This document shows, piece by piece, positions 1-17,418 of a stretch of 36,871 nucleotides of DNA. Positions within the stretch are counted from its first letter, which is position 1. Each line of letters begins with the position of its first letter. Made by a program: the position numbers and the translations under genes. The notes under the pieces are model-generated. The model had not been told where the DNA came from. It made no database searches and saw nothing but the letters and a program-made list of their open reading frames with translations. The DNA is from Reclinomonas americana ATCC 50394 (lineage: Eukaryota > Jakobida > Jakobea > Jakobida). The stretch covers positions 1 through 36,871 of the forward strand of contig PS015719.1 in NCBI GenBank assembly GCA_048213135.1. Direction: 5' to 3'.

Positions 1-6256
<6,256 letters not shown>

Positions 6257-6441
6257 GTCTGCGTTTTTTTATTTTTTTGGTGGAGCGCAGGCCTTGTTTC
6301 TTCTGCGTGTTTTTTCTCTTTCTTTTACAGTGGTTTAACGACGTATCAAAGTGTATGCTTACTTGATGTTTTAATTGTGGCGCTGTTTCTTTCTTTCATT
6401 GCATTGAGAGGGGTCGGAAAAATGGCATGATGCGCATATGA
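6257..6441. other. Short tail-to-tail intergenic region
   Basis: T-rich spacer between the stop of the coiled-coil gene and the stop of the next minus-strand gene. It holds a strong pyrimidine tract ending in TTTTACAG at about 6323-6330. With the GTGAGT at 6254 this could be a 3-prime UTR intron or a last coding intron. No gene is seen. Confidence 0.5.
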
Positions 6442-7060
6442 TCAATCGCGTCTACCACGCCCAAAGCCGGGCATCAGAGTGAGTGCGTGGTGGACGGTGA
6501 TGCTTGCAGGCGCGTCGACCAGCTGCACCGGGGGTGGCACAAACGAACTGTGCACACGCTGACGTTTCTCCACCTCGCCGCTCGGCCACGTGAGCTCCAT
6601 GTTGGTTCCATCGTCCACCAGCCGCAGGGATGTCGGCATGTGCACCAGCACATCCTCCTCGTAGAGCATCTCGATGAAGAGATCGCTCTGCTCTCTCCAC
6701 GTGCAGCTCGAGGCGCCGTGCTTGCTACCGGCTTCGTCGTATTTGCCACTCACAGAGAGGATCACATCGCCGAATTCGACGCTGATCACTTCCCACGCGT
6801 ACCAGGAGCACTGCGCGCTCCAGTAGGAGCGATCAAACTGGGTGACCTCCTCGCACACCAGCCGGAACCGACCATCGGCGCTGTCGGCCGTTGTCATCTT
6901 GGTGTAGTCCTCACAATTGCGCTCACCCATGACTACAGCACCTGCGCTGTTGTGTGGGGTATTGTGCATAACAAAGAAGCCTCGGAGCAGACGCACCTTG
7001 TCTCGGCTCGCCAAGTATAGAAAAAGGGTTTGATGTCGAATGAATCAATATCACATGCAT
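6442..7060 (-). CDS. Hypothetical protein, 2 exons, about 187 aa
   Basis: Not recognised. I place exon 1 at 7060-6997 and exon 2 at 6941-6442, joined across a 55-nt intron (GTGCGT donor, GCGCAG acceptor) with phase 1+2 completing a Gly codon. The start chosen is the ATG at 7060; an upstream start cannot be excluded because the same frame stays open to about 7234. The protein is soluble-looking and acidic, rich in Trp, Cys and beta-branched residues, with a segment around WSAQCSWYAWEVISVEFGD and an arginine-rich C-terminus (GFGRGRRD). No signal peptide or membrane segment is seen. It converges on the coiled-coil gene and diverges from the deoxyribose-phosphate aldolase gene. Confidence 0.55.
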
Positions 7061-7313
7061 GCGACGTTCTTTCTCGACGTCATGTTGCAGCAAGACGCGG
7101 AAGCACCGCACCTGGAAAGCTGTTACAGGAAGAGCAGTGGCACACCAAGCGCCTGCTCGTTGCCGGAAAACGAGCCGGAAACAAAGCTTGTCGCGTCTTC
7201 GACATGACGGGACAACCTTTGCATCTTCATCCACAAGCGACCACCATGCGCCTTCTTGTGAGCATCATGTCAGCCACACGCCTCTCCAGACGTCTTGCAC
7301 AGTTGTCTCACTG

Positions 7314-7352
<39 letters not shown>

Positions 7353-7366
7353 TCTCACACACACAG
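7061..7366. promoter_or_regulatory. Shared upstream region of two divergent genes, with a (CT)n tract
   Basis: About 306 bp between the presumed ATG of the minus-strand gene and the ATG of the aldolase gene. It contains a (CT)n run at 7319-7356 followed by CACACACAG directly abutting the aldolase ATG. That looks exactly like the 3-prime end of an intron, so a 5-prime UTR intron is likely. No TATA-like element stands out. Confidence 0.45.
7319..7356. repeat. (CT)n microsatellite
   Basis: Pure CT run on the plus strand immediately upstream of the aldolase start; it probably serves as a polypyrimidine tract. Confidence 0.85.
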
Positions 7367-8795
7367 ATGCGTCCCACAAGACTCGCACTTGCCGCCATCA
7401 CCGCCGGCGGTGCTGCCTCTCTCTACCTGCTCGGCAGTGGCGGGCACAGAGCATCCCACTCCACCTCCTCCGCCACGGTCGCACTGCATGCCAGCACGGC
7501 GGCGGAGCAATCGATGACGCCCACAGATTCCGAACTCGGGAGCTGGGTGCACAATGTGCGCATAGTTCTCGACCAGTCGCACGTGGTGCTGTCGTCGCAG
7601 CAGGCGGCGCAGTTGAGCACGCTGGAGCTCATGGCCTCGCGCAGTCAGCGGCCAGTGGATTCCCAGTCGGTGATTTCCGCGCGGCGTGTGGCACAGGCGA
7701 TTGATCACACCTTGTTGCGACCGACCGCCTCCACCGAAGATGTGGTGAAGCTGTGCACGGAGGCGCGAGCGCATCACTTTGCCGCCGTGTGTGTCAATCC
7801 GGTGTATGTGCGACTGGCGGCACACGAACTGAAGAGCACGCCGGAGATTCATGTGGCCGCTGTTGTGGGATTTCCGCTTGGCGCTTCGTGCACGAGTGTC
7901 AAGGTCTTTCTTTTTGTGGCCATGATGGTGCCGCGAGACAGTGGTCACTCACTCAGTCACTCATTCTCTCTCTGATTTCCCCTCGTCAGGCTCACGAGGC
8001 GACAACATGCGTTCGGGACGGTGCTCATGAAATCGACATGGTGTGCCTTCCGTGTGTGACATTCATCGTGTCACCCGCGCCATGACACGGTTTCTGTTGT
8101 CGCAGGTGTTGAATATTGGTGCACTGAAAGAGGGCAATCTGCCGCTGGTGTTGCACGATATTGAGCAGGTGGTGAAAGCCGCTCGTGCTGCGTCACCCAA
8201 GGTATGGTTCGCCCTCCATTGCAGCTGGGTGATTGGGTTTAACTGGGGCGCTGTGAATGTGCGGCAGAGTGTGGTCAAGGTGATCATGGAGACGGGATAC
8301 CTGGCACCACGTGAAGTGGTGCAGGCGTGTGTGATATCGGTGCTTGCCGGTGCCGATTATGTGAAGACAAGCACTGGTTTGTTGGTCGCGCAGAGTGATG
8401 TGTGTGTGTGTGTTATTCCAACCCCATATCAACACACAGGCTTTGCCGCTGGAGTGCCGGCGGCCACGCCTGAAGTGGTCACTCTCATGAAGCGCACTGT
8501 TGGCGAGCTGGCCAAGGTCAAGGCGGCCGGAGGTAAATGATGATAGAGGACCTCGTGTCTGGTCATTTTGCGCTTGTTGACAAACCGCCTTGTCCTCTCG
8601 CTGCACAGGCGTTCGCACGACTGAAGCAGCCATGGACATGATTCGACGTGGTGCTGATCGCATCGGTATGGAGCGCTTTTTTTCGCTTCTATATACCTAC
8701 GAAGCAACTCACGTGCTCTGTGTGCAATGGTGATAGGCACCAGCAGCGGAGTTGCTCTTGTGAAAGGCGCAGCGACTGCTTCGACGGGATACTGA
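7367..8795 (+). CDS. deoC: Deoxyribose-phosphate aldolase (DERA), 7 exons
   Basis: Catalyses 2-deoxyribose-5-phosphate to glyceraldehyde-3-phosphate plus acetaldehyde in deoxynucleoside catabolism. Exons: 7367-7903, 7990-8040, 8106-8201, 8268-8376, 8440-8532, 8609-8665, 8737-8795; 333 residues, all phases consistent. Family signatures in order: IDHTLLRPTAS, FAAVCVNP, VVGFPLGA, HEIDMV followed by NIGALKEGN, VVKVIMETGYL, the Schiff-base lysine in ADYVKTSTG, the second active-site lysine in KVKAAGGVRT, and the phosphate-binding RIGTSSG. It resembles the shorter bacterial/archaeal DeoC class more than the E. coli type. Odd: about 110 extra N-terminal residues begin with a basic then hydrophobic stretch (RPTRLALAAITAGGAASLYL), suggesting a membrane anchor or organelle-targeting sequence. 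An acceptor-like CACAG abuts the ATG, so the 5-prime end may include an upstream exon. Confidence 0.95.
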
Positions 8796-8841
8796 GAGCA
8801 TCGGGTACAGCGATTGGCGCAAAACAATTGATTAATGAAAA

Positions 8842-9140
8842 TCACAAGAAAAGGGCTATAACAACAGCAGAAACAAGGCTAGAGATGGTGCGGAGGGCGG
8901 CGGCATGAAATCCGCCGACCGCCGCTTGATTAGTTGTGGCACTGATGCGCGTCGAGGCACTTGGCGGCTGCGTGAACATTTTTTTGCAATGTCAGCAAGA
9001 ATGCACGCAACTTCATCAACCACACAACGGCACGCAACAGACGAGCCGTAGCCATTGATGGCGCGCACAGTGACCGAGTATGAAACATTCTGCAGTGCAG
9101 TCAGTTGGCGAACCCAAGCAGGCAGAGAAGAGAGCGAGCG

Positions 9141-9174
<34 letters not shown>

Positions 9175-12100
9175 GTTGGACATACCGGCTGGAGAGCAGA
9201 CAAGGTGGCGACGAAACCGTCACCAGTGGTGATACCGTCGTCGGGGCGGACATAGGCCTGCACCGATGGCCAGTTCCCGTCTGGCACCGCGACGACTAGG
9301 TATTGCAACAGCACACCACGGCCGATGCTGGCCGGATTCGACCACGTGAGCCGCACTGCAGTGCGACTGAGTGCTGACAACACTGTGACGGCCTGCGGAG
9401 CAGATGGAACGGGATCTACGGCGAAAAAAGTCAGGCACTCAAATCGAGGCGAATGCGCAGCGTGTAAACATTGGTTGTTGACGTACCTCGCGTGCGCTGA
9501 GTGACTATTGGAATCGACAGAGGCCCGTGTGCTCCCGCAGCGTTGCGAGCCACCACGTACACCGTGTACGCAGCAGTTGGAACGAGTGATTCGACGAATG
9601 CACACAAACTGTCGCCGACATCAATACTCTTCATCTCCATGCCGTCATCAAACAGCTCGTCACTGCACGTCGACGAGTGAGAGGATGAACACACAGAAGT
9701 GCGACTCGTGCGGATTCGTTTGTCACCTGCCGGGAAGCGTACGCTGAACCACTCGATAGTAGATGACCACATATGCAGCAGCATTGACCGCCGGCAACCA
9801 CGTCACACGAATCGTCTGCATACCTCGGATGTGAGCACTTGGAAAACACACAAGCAATGCCACGGTACGCAACATCATATGTCGTCTCCTGCACCTGGAG
9901 TGATTCAACGGCCTCAGGAGTGTCTGCATGCAGTCGAACACGTCAGCCACCACCCTCATCGGGTGCGAGCAGCGTGTGGCACTCACCTGGGTCTCCTGGG
10001 GGCTCGGCCTGCGTGAATGCGGCAGGCGAGTCATCACTCTCGCCGACACCGTTGATGGCCGTCACGCGTGCCCGATATAGCGACCCAACGGCCTTCGTCT
10101 CCAGTGTGTACGAGCGTGCCGATGATCCGAGTTTCACTGGCGCAACGGCGTCGTCACCAACAGTCTTGCACAACTCACTGATGAGCCCAGCAACTTCCAC
10201 ACAGAAATTGCACGCAAGCGGCACAATCGATTCACCTCAAAGTACAGCACAAAGCCGTCGATGGGCGAGCTCCCCTGTTGATCGACCGACCAAGCGAACT
10301 GAACGCGGGTTGTTGCACTGAATGCAGAACGCAGCAGTGGCGGCGATGGCACGCGACCGGTGCGCACCACGTTGTCGAGTCCGTTCCCTGCCGTGGCAGC
10401 GTCGACCGCAAACGAAGATGCTTGCTTCGCACCACCCGCGGCGTTTGCTGCACGCACGTCGATGCGATACTCCATGTTTGCCGTCAAGTTTGTGAGAGTG
10501 ACACTCATTCCCGTCGTCGAGACGGTGTACCCGGTCGGGTCGCTGCCGTCAAGTCGCCAACATGTGACATTGTAAGAGAGAATGGAGCCGGCGCCGCCCG
10601 TCTCCACAGGCTCGTCCCACTGCAGTGCAATCTGTGACGGCAGCATATAAGACTCGGCTCACTCAACAGCAGCAGCACATGATCATTGTCGACGTAAGTC
10701 ACCTGATCGGTTCGTTTGCGCGACAACACAGAGACCACCGAGTCGATGGATCCAGGCACTAAGGTTGTGCACGATCAGGTGCGGCAAGTATGAATGGAGA
10801 ACACGAAGCAGACTCACCGGCCGCTCCAGTGGCGGTGGTGACAGTGACATTGTTTGATGGTGCCGTTCCGATAAACCCGTTGAATGCGACAATGTAGAAG
10901 AGACTGCCCCCGATGAATGACAGCCCGTGTCAGACTCATCAACTCTCCCTCTCTCCGTACAACACAACCGCAACTATGTTGTGCCGGCGGCCAGATTGTT
11001 GATTGTCCCTGTTCGCACTGCGGAGAACGATTTCGTCGTGCACGGGAAGCTGCGCTTGCCATAGAAGCCAGTCACTGTGGAGTTGCCGGCGACGGTACCA
11101 TTGACGGCATGCTATTCACCACCCACACGCACACACACAGTGCTGTCAGCGACAGATGTCAAAGTGACACGCTGCGGTACAGACCGACGCAACATAATAC
11201 ACAATGTATTGCAAATCATCGTCGTCGAGACTCGCTTGTGTGCCGATCGAGGAATCGGTCGGAGAGGTCCACGCAAGGCGCACAAAGCCGAATCCGTGTC
11301 CCGTGACAGACAGTTCGGGCACAGGATACGGGGCTGCAAGGGTGCGTGAGAACAGTATGCCGTGGACACAAAATGCTGCACCCCTAAGAGCATGGCACAC
11401 ACCAACAATGGGGTTGGCGGCGTGCGTGACACCAACAGATGCCGCGCCGACGCTGGAACCAGCAACGGCCTGTATGCGGTGCTCGTATGCGAGTCCAGGA
11501 GCTGCGTGCGTCGTGACTCTTAGCCACTGAAGTGAAACGCACAGAAAAGATACACAAGTGCAGCGCACCAGTTGGGACGACGGCAGTGGTTTGCGTGCTG
11601 GGCACGACAGTGTGCCGCATGCAACTGTTCCTGTAGACCTGCACAACCTACAGAGGAGATACAGACAATCAAAAACACAAGGCAGACATTACGCGCTGGT
11701 GACAAGTCTGCATACCCTGTAGGCGGTAATGGGACGGCCACCGCGCACGACTGGCGGAGACCATCGAAGGCCAACCGTAGCATCAGAGAGGAAGGTGACC
11801 TCGAGGTGCGTCGGTGCACTTGGCAACGTGGCTGTGCTTGCAGTTGCGTGAGAAAGTGCATCAGAAAAGCGAGAGGCAACACACACGCACAATTGGAGGG
11901 CACGATGACCGTGATCGGCAGTGTGGCCTCGGAGGAGCCGACTGAGTTGGTGGCACGGAGCTAGAGCGAGCAAGCATGTGAGATATCAGACCGCAGAACG
12001 GCACGGAAACAGGCAAGCCCACAGACGAACCAGGTAAATGTAAGTGGTGTCGGCCTGCACACTGGTGTCCGTCGCCGTGAGACTGTCGACACCGACTGTG

Positions 12101-15100
12101 ACCACCGACTTGAAGGCGACGCGGACAGTCGACCGCTCCAGCTGCCCCACCAATTCACGGTCAGTGTAGACTGCGCGCAACAACACACGAGAGGGGGGAC
12201 GAAACAGTGTACGCGGCATTGGTAAGAAGTGGAGTGGAGCCAAAGTGTGGATTCTGCATCCATGTGAACGTGACACCATCGGCAGCCACTTTGGTGACGG
12301 TGAATAATATGGGTGGTCCGGGCAATCGCTGCTCGGCGTCGTCTGTTGTCACCTCCACCGCCTGGCGAGCACACACAGAGAAATCAACATCGAGAGAAGC
12401 AGAGCGCGTGTGTGGCGCAAGACTCACATTGGACAACTTGACAAAGGCGGCCGTGTCGGCGGTCACCGTTAGCACGGGTACAGAGAAGGCGTTGGTGCCA
12501 GCCACTCTGCGCAGACAGCACCCGATGGTCAGTGGCCGCACAATAAGAAGACTGATGGACCGACTAATGCAACTGTAGCAGGTATGTGGTTGCCGGTTCC
12601 AGGCCCTGCACATCGGCCACCCAACTCACTTGCGCGGCCACACTCGCCTGTGTGGCCGGCACCAGTGCAAATGATGCACTCTGCAACGTCACTTGCGGTG
12701 CAGTAGAATCTGCTAGGGTGGCGTACACGCGAAACGGCGTGTTGGCCAGCAGTTCGCCTCCGCCCAGCGACTGCGGCGCTGTGATCTCGAGTCGCACCGA
12801 CTCGGACGCCACACGGGACACGGCATTCACGACCGGTGCCTCCGGAATGGAACCGACACGCATCGTTGTCTGCAACAGCGAGATGCTGATGGGTCCCACG
12901 GCGACGTTGTTGCTCAGCGCCACCGTGCAGCGGTACAGTGAATTGGGATGTAGGGCACTGCCGCCCGGCACACGCAGTCCGATCACTGCCACTTGCGCGC
13001 CTGACACGTACTGGACCGCTGTGTATGAATGTGCTCAGTAAACAGTCGCACTCTTGCGTGCAAGCACATTATCGGAGTGGCGCACCACTTGTGTTGAATT
13101 CGCTGTATTCCTCGCGATACTGACCAAGCGACGCCAGCACATAGTCGTTGCTGTAGAATTACATACACCGTTAAGTCGGGACAGGAGAAACCATGTGTGA
13201 GTTGCACGCGATGACAACGCACCCTGACTCAACACCAGCGATCCGTACAACTGCTCCCGACAACGCAAGAATCCCGAGCGACAGCGGTTCAGTCCACCGC
13301 AGCACGAAGGAGACTGAGGTTACCGCGGCAATCTGCACACAGGCTCACGTGAGACTCAAGTAAGTCTGACAGGGAAAGAAAGGGATCGACATCGTGTACA
13401 GACTGTTGGGGAAACAACTTTGCCAGGCGCAGAACCGGCCGCCGACAGCGACACAGTGAGCACGTTGCTGTACACTGTTGTTGCGACGTTCGACGTGGTG
13501 TTGACACGCATCTGCATGCGCTTGTGAGCGAGTGATTTGCCAACAATTCCTCTGTAAACAGAGTGGACGCACCCGTACTTGAGCCACCCGACCAACCAGA
13601 CTGTCGACTCTGATCATGTTGTACCGCTGCGTCGATGAGACCGGCGCGAAACCTACGTACGACGCAGCGGTCCACGTGGCCGAGTCCACACGAACTTCAA
13701 TAGTGTACGGATTGTTCGCCAGTAGGGGCTCGACAATCTGCACTGGTGCCTCCCACCCAAAGGCGAACGATGAAACAGTGACCTTGCGTGCCAGAGAATC
13801 GAGAGTAGGCGCGCTCAATGATGGCCCCGACGCGGCAGTTGTCGACACAGCAAATGATACGACGCTCTGACCTCGATTGGCCGCGTTTCGTGCAGCAATC
13901 TGCTCGTGACTCATTGTCAAACAAAAGGAGTGCCAACACAGACAAGCGTGCGCACGCACCGCCACCGTGTACTTGGTTTGTGGAAGAATCGGGTTGGCGA
14001 TAGTGGAGGCGAAATCCAAGCGAACAAACGAGCCGTCAACCTCCGTACTCAATCCCGCCGAGTTGCCAACAAAATCCACCTGCGGACCGCCAAATTTCGA
14101 CAGACAGGCCCAGTAGCGTGCGTCATCACCATCCGCAGTCCCCACAGGCGCAGCACCCATGTTCAGAGGAGGCCTCACGAAAATCTGTCGGACTTGTCGG
14201 TTGTCACTGAAACACACACACACACACACACGTGTGGACAATCGGCGCACCGAAAAGGACGAGCCGGTGATAAAGTACGCTGCCGCTGCAGTGGGTGCTT
14301 CGGGTCGACCTACTCGCAGTGCTCATCAGCGCCACATATGACTTTCATGTGTGAATTACAGGCGCACTGACTCGAACGTAACTGGCAGCCGTAACCCACG
14401 ACACGACCGACGTGCGTGGCCCAACAATGCTGGAATCTAGAGTGCGCACATACGCCTGCATCGCCAGCTATGAGACTCCTCCATACAGACAGTGGCTGCA
14501 CGCATCAGGAGACAGCACTCACTTGCATCTCGTACGTGCCACCCGGCAGCAACTGACCCAGTGTACACGAGTATTGCTGACCGACAAAGACATGAGATCC
14601 GGTGAGCGACGTGCACGACACCACAGAGAATGACGAGCCGCTGCCGCCGCTGCTCGTGCGTCGAAGTTCAACAACGTAGGGATCCGATGGCAGACTTGTG
14701 CCTGCAACACGTGCACCCGGCGAGTTGGAGAATATCGTGCCGGCCAAGTAGTCATCGCTGATGCTTTGTACCACTGCGCGCGACGGTCAGCAACGAACAT
14801 GAACTTGTGACTCACACGCACACACACACACAACGGACTCACCGGTTGCACCCGTATCGGTAATATCAACGATACTGACGGCACCGAGAGCAGCCGGTGC
14901 GGTGCTTGGTGAGTTTGCAAATGCGAATGAATCGGAAATGACTCGGCGTGAGCTCGGCAGCCCACCTCGGCCATTGTCAACAATCACCTAGCTCACGACC
15001 ATCAGTCCATACCACACGAGGAAGAAGTCACCAATAACACAACGCACTTGAAACTGCGTCTGCGTAATCACGTTGCTGGTCTGCAGCACAACGATGAACG

Positions 15101-17367
15101 AATTCGCCGTCTTGACACTGGTGGGTTGCGCGCCGCCGGCCACACCAAGAACTGCCATCAATCAATGGCCGTGAGATGCGAGATGGCGCAAAAGTGCAAG
15201 AGTGCGATGCAACTCACCCGGGTACGCCACTGCCGTCGACGGCAACGCATTCTCCACCGAACAGCCGCCGGAGCAGTCGGTGAAAGCATAGTCGAGAGAC
15301 AGTGTGGATGCGACTGGCTGTCCAACATTGACTGGGCGTGACACACAGAGAGCCACCCAATCGTAGCCGATCTAAAGAATAACATCGTGAGCGATTACAT
15401 CTCTCAGCAAGAAGCCATCTCATGCAGCGCACACGCACGCACCGCCATGGAGCGAGTACTCGATGCGCCTGCGCGGTTGCAGAGAACGGGCGGATTGCTC
15501 TGCGCTCCTGCTGCGATGAAGGGAACCGCCACTGTGGCCGTCGGTCCTGCTCCATGGTCATTGACAGCGGTGACCTGCGCGTGCGATGGGATGAGTGCGT
15601 GGCCTGCGCGGATGCAAGCGTTGTCGCCGCACAAACCTGCACCGTGACCGCTTGCGTGCAGTTTTCAATACTGGTGACAAGCGTGCGGTCAGTCATGTCG
15701 GTGCTGGTGATGGAGGCGGTGCATCCAGCCGTCGACGGCACCGCCATAATGCTGTACGTGAGATCGCCCAGCAGCCCCGTGCCGCCGACAACCAGCGGTA
15801 CGACAAACGACAGCGATGCCGACACAGTGGTCGCAGTGGGCGTGCGCCACACGCGCGTCAGCGACAGGGAACGAACCGCAGAAGGCACTGCACAGCATGT
15901 CTTGTCAACACGCACGATACAGCAGCAGCAGCAGTAGCTCGACGCAAACCAGCGGCTGTGGCTGTGGTGGTAAACGAGTATGCCGCCACCGTCGCAGTAT
16001 CCTGTGTCACGCCAACACCAAGAGCATTGACGGCGGCCACACGGACTCGGTATGTCATCACTGGCATCAGTCTGCCGACGACGATCTGTTCCAATGCCCC
16101 AGCGAGCGTGCGTGAGACACACGGTGAAACCATCAGCTGTGGAGGAACCATCGAGCCCACCTGCGCGCCCGTAACACGGCCGTTTGCGGTGAGCAACCGA
16201 ACTGTGCCGCTGGCCGGCGTCCACGTGGTGGCGCTCAACTCTGCCACCTGCACGCAACAAGCTCAGCGCGCAGCCACTTCCGATGTATTCTCTTGCGCGC
16301 ACGCTCGCTGTCTCACCTCCACATGAAAACCCGTAATCGTACTCCCAATGGTGACCGGAACCGACCAGCTCAGCAGCGCTCCATTGGCGGCCACGGCCTC
16401 CGCGGCCAGCACCGACGGCACAGAACCCGGTGTCTGCTTCCCACTCATGGTGTGGAACGACAGCGGCTGCACCGACCACGTACCGAATCCCACGCTATTG
16501 ACTGCACGCACACGCGCCAAGTAGGCCGCGTCGGGTGTGAGGTCATCCAACGACGCCACCTGTCGCTTCTCACAATCTGCATTGAATGTGTTGGTCGACG
16601 CCGGCGGCGGCGCCTGCCACGAGCTGCCCGTCACATCGCTGCGCTTGACTTGCACCTGATAGTACGGCGCCACCAGCGTCGTCATGCCCCACAACAGGGG
16701 AGCATTGAACGAAATCACCGCACCCGTGCTGGCGAGCCGATCCACGAGTAGAATCGACGGCGCCGCCGGTGTGCCCGAGATCGGCATGGTAAACGGAAGG
16801 GCAGTCGACGGCGTGCCACGACCATACGCGTTCACTGCGTACACCTGCTGAGGGCGTGAGTCCCGCGTGCGATGGGGAATGAGAGAGAGAGAGAGCGCGA
16901 AGCAGTCTCACCACAGCAGAGTACGAGGCACCCTGCACGATGCGATGCTCGAACTCGGTAAGCACCGCCGATCGCGCCTCGCTTCCATCGACCGTCACTG
17001 TTACATCCACTGGCACCGCGTCGCTCACCACCACGGCCTCGGTGGTGGTTCCGGCGGTGCGCACAGACGACACCACCACCTCGTATCCAGTCACCGCCGC
17101 ATTGCCCCAGTTGAAGGGCCCATCGTCCCACGCCACCGTCACACTCGCTCCTTCATCGCTCTGCCCCACGGCCTTGATCTGCGCCGCCGTGTGAACGTCG
17201 ACAAAGACACTGAGAGTGAGAGAGACAGAGACAGAGGACGCAACGATGGCCACCCCGCGCGGTGCACCGGGCGAGCCAAGCACCGGTGAGTCAGCACGGA
17301 CCAGAAGCAGTGGAACAAAGAAGAAGAGGAGGAGGAGGAAGAAGAGAAGGCATTCTTGCCGCCGCAT
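8842..17367 (-). CDS. Giant secreted fibronectin type III repeat protein, probably GPI-anchored
   Basis: About 37 exons and about 2,000 residues. Exon 1 (17367-17245) starts with a clear signal peptide (MRRQECLLFFLLLLFF then PLLLVRADS). Exons 2-4 are 17178-16912, 16844-16317 and 16247-15950. The rest is about 17 fibronectin-III-like domains of about 90-120 residues, recognised by recurring P-x-A-P openings, a core Trp (VTVAW, LLSWSVP, VGLRWSPP, IALQWDEP, VTWLPAV) and closing Y-x-V-x-V-x-A-x-N-x-x-G (for example YRVRVAAVNALG, YRARVTAINGVG, YTVYVVARNAAG, YSVTVRAINGYG). The middle domains are degenerate and Cys-containing. The last exon (8967-8842) ends ATTNQAAVGG, a short spacer, then a hydrophobic tail SLVSAVVIALFL and stop, as expected for a GPI-attachment signal or short anchor. 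Likely a cell-surface adhesion or recognition protein (inference). One junction near 12205 does not fit canonical splicing. Confidence 0.88.
9127..9171. repeat. (GA)n microsatellite inside an intron of the fibronectin-III gene
   Basis: A GA run on the plus strand, CT on the coding strand, lying inside the intron 9090-9185 upstream of its acceptor. Confidence 0.85.
14212..14232. repeat. (CA)n tract inside an intron of the fibronectin-III gene
   Basis: A short CA run (GT on the coding strand) within what I read as a 64-nt intron joining GSSFS to IFVRPP. The alternative of reading straight through gives a Cys/Val repeat that does not suit the fold. Confidence 0.6.
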
Positions 17368-17418
17368 CCAGTCCTTCACGACGATGAAGCCCGCAGGACA
17401 ACACACCAACTCAATCAA
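17368..17418. promoter_or_regulatory. 51-bp spacer between two divergent start codons
   Basis: The ATG of the fibronectin-III protein (minus, 17367) and the ATG of histidyl-tRNA synthetase (plus, 17419) are separated by only 51 bp. Unless hidden upstream exons exist, both 5-prime UTRs and the core promoter must share this space or overlap the neighbouring coding sequence. No TATA box is apparent. Confidence 0.55.

Noticed and set aside
7030-7300. Plus-strand frame upstream of the aldolase as an extra N-terminal exon
   Set aside because: It overlaps the first exon of the minus-strand gene, shows no recognisable domain, and no convincing donor joins it in phase to 7367.
7295-7366. Extension of the aldolase frame upstream through the (CT)n run, giving a Ser-Leu repeat N-terminus
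   Set aside because: The run ends in CACACACAG against the ATG and looks like an intron end; a poly-Ser-Leu leader is an artefact of translating CT repeats.
8856-9038. Reading straight through as the end of the fibronectin-III protein (Cys/Arg-rich tail)
   Set aside because: Removing a 71-nt intron (9038-8968, GTTGCGT donor) gives a proper domain ending and a GPI-like tail, which fits the signal peptide better.
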